Below, piece by piece: positions 57,009 through 64,000 of a stretch of 64,000 nucleotides of DNA. The notes beneath the pieces are model-generated. The model was given only the letters and a program-made list of their open reading frames with translations, ran no database searches and had not been told where the DNA came from. Source of the stretch: Trematomus loennbergii (taxonomy: Eukaryota > Chordata > Actinopteri > Perciformes > Nototheniidae); the NCBI GenBank assembly GCA_012861695.1, contig JAAOOA010000060.1, forward strand, positions 18,903,625-18,967,624, in the 5' to 3' direction. Position 1 is the first letter of the stretch; each line of letters opens with the position of its first letter. The position numbers were made by a program, and so were the translations under genes.

Positions 57009-59410
57009 TAAGACATTTCACCATAAACAAAAAATGTAATCACAATGTATCAGAGCTGAGCTAATGCTTTTCCACTGAATAGCTCTGGAAAGTTTTCACA
57101 ATATTAAATGTGTTTCATTTAGCAATTAAACTGCAGGCAACATCATTGGCTGCTAGTTAATCAAGCAAGAGGGTGAATAAAGTCTGTGTCGTGAATGCAA
57201 AATACACAATAAGACGCAGACAAAGAGGGTCTTCAGGGGGATGAGAGACCAGGGGCTGCACCGTATGTATTTGGCTCTTCCTAGAAAGCGGGTTAATGCT
57301 AATGGTAAGAGAAGGCTTAATGCTTTGTTGGTCTTCAATTTAAGCTATTTTTCTTTATCTTCTTAAGATAAAGTTTACAAATGTAAAATGTATTACCTCT
57401 TGGACCAGGAGGCTGATCAGTAAAACAAAACAACAGAAATGCAGGTTATAAAGTTACGTATTTATGTATCTCTGTAGTTTTTCACTCTAAGTGCTTCTGT
57501 CTGTTGTTACGTAGGTGCTTTTAGAGCTTCTTCTCTGAAATCAGCAGCATAAAAGCATGAAAGAGCATCCAAAAACATAGGGAACTTCTCAGCCGTCTGA
57601 CAAGCTTTTAGATTTCAAATGGATGTAGATTATAATACTCTCTCATTTTTTGTAAGAAATATTTTAATTCAGTACTTTTTTACATTGGGCGATTGCTACT
57701 TTAACATAAATGTCAAATGCACTGTTGTTTATAAGTTCCAAATGCATTTAATAATAATTGAAGATACATTTATTTACAATGGACTCAACAATTCATTAAC
57801 TTATGAATATGTTTGCACAGTGTTGCTAAATTCAGCCTATTTTTGACACAACAAAAACTGTCTTACATCTGATTTAATTTCATGAAATGCTGTCTGCCTT
57901 TTCTAAATAGGGAAATGGGGGAAATTCATTAACTTTATATAAACATAATAGACACAAAGCTGCGCTGAAAGCCTCCCTGCGCTTCAGACCCTGTTTACTC
58001 AGAAGGCTCACTCCTCCAGACTGTGAGTCACTGAGCCGTGACTCAGTCCTCTAATGTGCTGCAGTCCCTGTTTGGCATGAAAGCAGAAAGCAATGGTATT
58101 GAACTGTGGTTACTTTTAGGGGTGCAACTAAAGGTTATTTTTGTCAATGGTTATACCGTTAATTTTTTTTTTTTGCATGATAAATTAGTTGTATAATCTA
58201 GAAAAGTGTCAATCAGTGATTCACAAAGTCCAAGAGTCTTCAGATTTAGACAAATTCAATAAAACCGTTGACTTATTTCTTGAATTATGCTATAAATGGG
58301 GCGAAGCCTGCGAGCTAGTTCAGGCAGTCAACTCGAGCACTTATGCTGCATTCATACATAACGAGCTTATTGTCAAATTGCACTGCAGCTATTCATTCAT
58401 CATTGTAATGGTTTTGAATAGAAAACCATGATTTGTAATGTAGATTTAGTCATCACAATGACAATGACAATTATTGTTGTTTTCCCAGTATGAGGTGAAA
58501 TCAAAAACAATGTGTCTGATCATCCTGGGGGAAAAAGCCTGCGATAAACAGTTATTAAATGTGGAGGGAAAAGGATGAACATTTCTCTTTTAATCAACTA
58601 CCAAGATTGATATGATATGATAATAACCACAGCCAGTAAACACATTTAATTAAGAGCAAGAGGCCAAGTTGAAAGTAAAGTAACTCCAGACAACCTTGAT
58701 GGAAACATTTTAGGAAGTAAACCTATTATTTTTCTTGCCAGGAGTTTGATAAATACCACCCTTTTTATGTGCAGTAAATAATGAAGCATGTGAGCTTAGT
58801 TTAGCATAAATTATGCAACAGTAGGAAACAGCTAACTTGGCTCTGTCGCGATGGTACATAGCACACAACCCTTGTTCAACATTAAATGTCATATTTACTT
58901 CTTTTTTTTGTACGTAATCAGGATATAATGTGTTAGTTAGTGAGCTAAAGAGTTATTAGTAAGTAGATTGTATCACTTTTCTGCAAGGCAAGGCTAGCTG
59001 TTTTCCATGTTTGTCTTAATGCTAAGCTAAGCTAACCGGCTGCTTGCTGTGGCTTCATATTTACTGACATGAGAGTGATATTGATCTTTTCATCTTACTC
59101 TCCACAAGAAAGCTAAGGTAAAGGTGACAGAACTGGGCACTAAAAATAAATGTTGCCTAGGTCTAGCTAAAGGAGTCTCATTGAAAACCCACAATTGGAG
59201 GGTTTATTGTATCCTACCCGTCACAGCAGTGTTGTGTGCGAAGTTCGCGGGATGAAATGCAACACCTTTGCACAGGCTACTTGACAGACAAGCACTGCAC
59301 AGTTTCAAAACGAGCTACATGATATTCAAATAGTATGTTTGATCACGTTCTATCGATCCCTTTTCCAAACCAGCTTGCCTCACATGTCCGGAGACAACAC
59401 CAGACGTTTA
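57009..59410. other. no gene recognised
   Basis: AT-rich intergenic DNA; nothing with a recognisable domain. Confidence 0.5.
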
Positions 59411-59898
59411 TGGCAAGCCAATTTAGCTTTTATTCATTTCTGGAGGATATCAAAAAATAAATTCTTACTAGTAAGAATGCGAATTCTTGATATCAAAAAT
59501 TCAATTCTTACTAGTAATTATGTTTATTTCTGATATCAGAAATTAATTGTAACTAGTTGTAATATGTATTTCTGATAACAGAAATGCGATTTTAACTTGT
59601 GAGATTTGCATCGTTTTTCTCATTCATTTCAATGGGAGTTCAACTAGTTCAAATGCCCATTTCTGATATCAGTAATTCAATTGTTCATATCAGAAATACA
59701 ATTTGAACTAGTTCAAAATCCTTTTTTTGATATCAAGAATTCAATTGTTACTAGTTATAATTAAAAATGTAATTATAACTAGTAACAATTGAATTTCTGA
59801 TACCAAAAATGTGCAATCGAAGTTAAAATTCAATTTTTTCAATTCAATAGATTTGTTGATATCCTCCAGAAATGAATAAAAGCTAAATTGGCTTGCCA
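59411..59898. mobile_element. TA-flanked MITE, 488 bp, ~41-bp perfect ends
   Basis: Left TGGCAAGCCAATTTAGCTTT and right AAAGCTAAATTGGCTTGCCA, the match running on through TATTCATTTCTGGAGGATATC. TA flanks both sides (59409-59410 and 59899-59900), as with Tc1/mariner. The interior is a dense set of GATATCAGAAAT, ACTAGT and AATTGAATT words in both orientations. Confidence 0.93.
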
Positions 59899-60235
59899 TA
59901 ATCAAGGTGCCAAACAAAATCCACAAGACACAAACACATCTGATTGTTTGGACAATAACATGTTTAAACTTGCTCTCATAAAACAGGGAAGAACAAAGAA
60001 AGGTACCATCGAAAAGTGACTACAGGCAATGTGCATGTTTTAAGGAGTTGCCATTATCTTTTAACCAAAGAATAGAAGGTATGGGTAAAATAGTTAATGT
60101 TTTGCCTCCCTAGGAAACATGTTTTCGAAAAACCTTCTTGTCTTTTATAACTTCTGACAGACTTGCACATTTGAAAGTAAAGATTATTTTAATAAAGTTA
60201 GCTGCCATTTTGGAAACATTTAGATAGTGTGAACC
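59899..60235. other. no gene recognised
   Basis: AT-rich spacer between the TA MITE and the LINE. Confidence 0.4.
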
Positions 60236-61815
60236 CCCTAACAAGTGCTTCAAGGAGGGCAGTGCCAGACGGTTCACAATGAAATACCTCGACCCCTCCA
60301 TTCTCGCACATTTTAGGCCCATCTCCCAGCTACCTTTTTTATCAAAAGCCCTGGAGGGAGTAGTCTACGCCCAGCTGCAGTCTTTTTTTAACCATGCATG
60401 GAATCCATGAAAAGTTTCAGTCTGGCTTCAAACCCATGCACAGCACTGAAACAGCCCTTTTAAGAGTTTTTAATGATCTGCTCCTAGCCGCCGACTCAGG
60501 TAGCCCAGCTGTCTTGGTGCTGTTAGACCTGACAGCTGCCTTTGACACTGTGGACCATAGCATCCTGCTGTCACGGCTTGAACAGTCCGCTGGCATCACA
60601 GGCTCTGCCCTTGCATGGTTCAGGTCCTACCTGACAGACCGTAGCTTCTCGGTACAGCTAGGTGCCTTCTCCTCTGCCAAAGCCCCTCTTACCTGTGGGG
60701 TTCCCCAAGGCTCGATTCTGGGCCCCATCCTTTTTCTACTGTACATACTGCCCCTAGGTTCAATTCTCACAAAACATAATACTCCCTTCCACTGCTACGC
60801 CGACGATGTACAGATCTATCTGCCTCTCAAAGCAAATGTCAAACACTCACTACAGCAGTTGATGGACTGCTTAACAGAGATAAAATCCTGGCTGAGCAAA
60901 AACTTTCTCAACCTCAACGAGAGCAAGACTGAGGTCATCTTTTTTGGACCCCAACCACCAGCCTCTCCGGTTGATATTCTGGGCTCTCTCAAAAAAAACA
61001 TCCTCCCCTCGGTCATGAACCTTGGAGTGACCTTCACTAGCACTTTTAAATTCGACAAGCAGGTCAGCACCGTAGTCAAATCCTGCTTTTTTTAAATAAG
61101 ACTATTGGCCAAAACCAAGTCGTATGTATCTTTTAATGACCTAGAAAGGGTTATTAACGCCTTTGTAACCTCGAGACTGGACTATTGCAACGCTCTGTAT
61201 GTGGGTATGGACCAGGCCTCAATTAAACGCCTGCAGCTAGTCCAAAACGCAGCTGCACGTTTTCTGACTGGCCACAAAAAGCGTGACCACATCACCCCAA
61301 TTCTGGCCTCACTACACTGGCTTCCAGTTCGGTTCAGAATTGATTTTAAAATCCTTTTATTTGTTTTTAAAGCCCTAAATGGGCTGGCTCCGGCCTATAT
61401 AACTGAACTCCTTCAGCGCTACACCCCAGCCAGAGCTTTAAGGTCTGCTGACCAGCTGTTGCTGATAGTGCCCAAGACCAGGCTTAAAACTCGAGGGCAC
61501 CGAGCCTTCGCAGCAGCTGGCCCTAGGCTCTGGAACACTCTGCCCCTCCATGTGAGGTCGGCCCAGACCCTAGGGGTTTTTAAATCTACACTAAAAACAC
61601 ACTTCTTCTCTCTGGCTTTCTAGTTAGAGCGGAGCACGACTCCTGACTTTTCCTTGTGTTTTTTTTTATTTTTTATATATATCTGTTGTAATTTATTGTC
61701 TTTTATTGTGATTGTAGTAATGTGTTTTTATTACATGTACAGCACTTTGGCTCGACCAAAAATCGCTTTTAAATGTGCTTTATAAATAAAACTTGATTTG
61801 ATTTGATTTGATTTG
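60236..61815 (+). mobile_element. 5'-truncated L2-like LINE, reverse transcriptase to 3' end
   Basis: The element starts inside the reverse transcriptase (FRPISQLPFLSKALEGVVY) and keeps AFDTVDHSILLSRL, CGVPQGSILGPILF, HCYADDVQIYLPL (the YADD catalytic motif) and the C-terminal LHWLPVRFRIDFKIL, RYTPARALRSADQLL and GPRLWNTLPLHVR blocks. The 3' end is (TTGAT)n. Damage: one extra T in the run near 60382, and an in-frame stop at 61093. The endonuclease and first protein are absent. L2 group within the CR1/jockey lineage. Confidence 0.9.
60394..61623 (+). pseudogene. L2-like reverse transcriptase remnant, one internal stop
   Basis: One frame runs from 60394 to TAG at 61621, broken only by TAA at 61093-61095 within SCFF*IRLLAKTK, where the family usually has Gln or His; a single C-to-T change explains it. 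YADD is intact. With one early frameshift and this stop the copy is young but dead. Confidence 0.85.
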
Positions 61816-62468
61816 ATACCTCTACAAATATTTGATGGATTGTTATGAAATGAAAGGCACATATCCATGATGCCCAATCAATGCATTATTTTGACTTTGG
61901 TGACCCCTTGACCTTTTGACTATCCATCAGGTAGGTAGTCAAAATCTGAAATAGACGAAAAACCTGGTCCACTGAATTTTATTCTATAGCATGACATTTT
62001 TATCTGTGTGAATTGTATAAATAACTGTGAACATGATGCCATGTCGACATGGGGAATTATCTTAAAGCACTGCTGTTGCCTGAAGAGTCTACTTCCACTG
62101 AGAGGGAAATTGCCAATATTCTCTGAATTGCTGTGACTTAAAGTCACTTCCAATCCTGGAACATTTAATTTATTGATTTTCAGCGCATGCAATGAAATCA
62201 TCTTTGAAAGTTAACCACATAGTATGAGTCATAGGCTTTGAAACAAATATGTTACGATAAGATTTGTCGCCAGCCCTTCAACTTTGTCCATTTGAACAGT
62301 GACCCCTGTTGGAGGGGACTGTTGAGATGATCAAATAGGACCACAAAACACAGGACTGAAGAAAAGTGGTTCCAGTTTTCCAGCAGTCAGTTCATCTTCC
62401 AGTGAGTTTGACAACCTGTGATAAGACTTTAAAGTTGTGTGTGCTCTACTTACATTCCCTTTGGAGGA
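61816..62468. other. no gene recognised
   Basis: AT-rich intergenic DNA after the LINE tail. Confidence 0.5.

Positions 62469-62497
<29 letters not shown>
62469..62497. repeat. (TG)14 microsatellite
   Basis: Pure TG run. Confidence 0.95.
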
Positions 62498-62499
<2 letters not shown>

Positions 62500-64000
62500 A
62501 TTTTTAATTAAACATCATGGCTCACTTGTGTAGGAGAAATGTGAACATATGTTTATAGCTGTTGTTTTTATTGTTCTCTTGTTTCTTATGAGTGGAATTA
62601 GTTTATAGGCACATGGCTTCATTTTTTTATCGTTTCCCTTTTTAATTTGTAACGTTATTCCCTTTGGTTTTGGTTTTTATACTCTTAAGCTGCTGTAACA
62701 AGTATGTTTGACCGTGGGGAATAATTCAAACTCGTATTTTATCCTACATTACTTGATCTATTTCAATTGAATCTCATCCGAAGGACACTGAGCTGGGACG
62801 TCTGATAAAAGTCCTCTACAAAGTAGCAACATACAGTTGAATAACATTGTGCTGCTTTCTCAGATAGAATATCTATGGATGATTCAGTGATCTATATGAA
62901 TCACATCCAGCACAGGAACATATTATTTATCAACCTGAACATGCACCACTTTACCAGGAACTTGTATTCTCAGAACGTCTTTGTTTTTTTCTTCTTAAAA
63001 CTGTTCATGGTTTATGAACCAACACCTCCACCAAGTGGCTTTACAGTGAACTGCATGTGGGATATAAAAACTGTACATAGTGTGTTTCTGGTCATGAATA
63101 GCATCTTTTCAGTCAAATTAATTATAAACTTGTTCAATACAAGTCACTACAGCATTTCAAACTGAACTGTGAATACATGCAATGGAAAAAAAGAACCACA
63201 TCACAAAACTTAGAGCTTTACATTTTTATAAGACTTATAAAAAAAGAAAAAACATAACACATTAATAACCAAGGCATGTCATACATTGTGTTTTTTCTTT
63301 GTTTCTCTGAGGATTATTTACAAACAGGCTTATTTACATATAGCAATAACTCAGAAATGAAAAAGCTACATCGTCTAGCACGAACAACCAGTTAGCATAA
63401 TGATAATATATTTGTTATGTACAATGTAACTGGCAAGGCTAGAGCAAGAAAGAACATAAACAAGTCTGCAAAAGGTTTAAATAACTTCAAGTATCTGTCT
63501 TCAGATTTCATGGAGGTTTTAGTCCGATGGGAAGCAGATTTTAAGCGACACCGAAGATAAACCAAAAATGTGGTGGAGCTGCAAACCGTGTAGTGTTGCT
63601 GGGACAGGACAGGTGAAGCTATAACCGATGGAAAGGACATCACAGACAATGCAATAAACGTGGAGACAGAACAATCACGTCTGTGATAAATGCCCACTTA
63701 TTAATAAACTTCTAACACAACCATGGGAAATCTCCTCTTTACATATAAAGTGATATCCAGCTTATTGGCCTATAGCACCTTTTTTACTGCTTTGAATAAC
63801 AAATGTGCAACAGGCAGAAAAAAGACAAAAACAAAAGGAAACAACTGTTCCTCTGGGGAAAATGAGTCGAACGCAACAGGTTTCCAAACAGTCCTCATGT
63901 TCCTGGACTTTGTATTTGAACAAAACATCTTAGGTATCCAAAAGTAACTTCACAACATTCTGCGGCCGTTTAATTGTCTCTCTAATGAAACTCTGCGTTC
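62498..64000. other. no gene recognised
   Basis: AT-rich DNA to the window end. It could include the 3' UTR of a minus-strand neighbour beyond the edge, but nothing in the sequence proves it. Confidence 0.4.

Noticed and set aside
58189..58431. 80-codon plus-strand frame with good-looking helix-forming composition
   Set aside because: No family recognised, no splice context, poly-T directly upstream; length is within chance.
63392..63697. 101-codon minus-strand frame near the window end
   Set aside because: No recognisable domain; more likely chance or 3' UTR of a gene beyond the window.

Overview
This is teleost (probably percomorph) nuclear DNA. Both protein-coding genes have spliced vertebrate structures, and the background is AT-rich, non-coding and full of fish-type transposons. 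Families seen include hAT elements with 8-bp target duplications, PIF/Harbinger, TTAA and TA MITEs, 5'-truncated L2-like LINEs, a Tx1/L1-like LINE tail, a solo LTR, tRNA-derived SINE pieces and long CA/TG microsatellites.

Only two host genes can be supported. (1) gpr83, a class A peptide-type GPCR, lies on the minus strand between 25442 and 15224. It has four coding exons, all with canonical splice sites, giving a 470-residue receptor. (2) ankrd49, a small ankyrin-repeat protein, lies on the plus strand. Its first coding exon is at 32276-32497 and the rest is in one exon at 49020-49493, across a 16.5-kb intron. That second exon matches the family closely but needs three one-base corrections, each in a C or G run, so it is either a very young pseudogene or carries uncorrected sequencing errors. 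In mammals GPR83, MRE11 and ANKRD49 are neighbours. Here gpr83 and ankrd49 are divergent and no MRE11 coding sequence was recognised between them.

Layout. 0-5 kb: a diverged ~144-bp tandem array (about 727-1430) and an element with ~150-bp inverted arms (2634-4103). 5-15 kb: mostly unrecognised intergenic DNA, with a hAT-like MITE (5627-6240) and a deleted hAT with an 8-bp TSD (13872-14729). 15-25.5 kb: gpr83; intron 2 holds a nested stack (a CACTG...CAGTG element containing a TTAA MITE and a solo LTR) and an antisense LINE remnant. 25.6-30.2 kb: microsatellites, a LINE 3' end and old hAT pieces. 30.3-49.5 kb: ankrd49, whose large intron is an accumulation of nested elements, densest from 36.8 to 48.9 kb. 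49.7-64 kb: a hAT-like element, a TTAA MITE, SINE fragments, a TA-flanked MITE with ~41-bp inverted repeats (59411-59898), an L2-like LINE (60236-61815) and long tracts where nothing was recognised.

No operon, CRISPR array, rRNA gene or convincing functional tRNA gene was seen. The most notable points are the triply frameshifted ankrd49 exon, the nested transposon stacks dated by their target duplications, a (TG)23 tract lying against a gpr83 splice acceptor, a perfect 42-bp palindrome, and three spliceable exon-like segments inside the ankrd49 intron that share one open frame.
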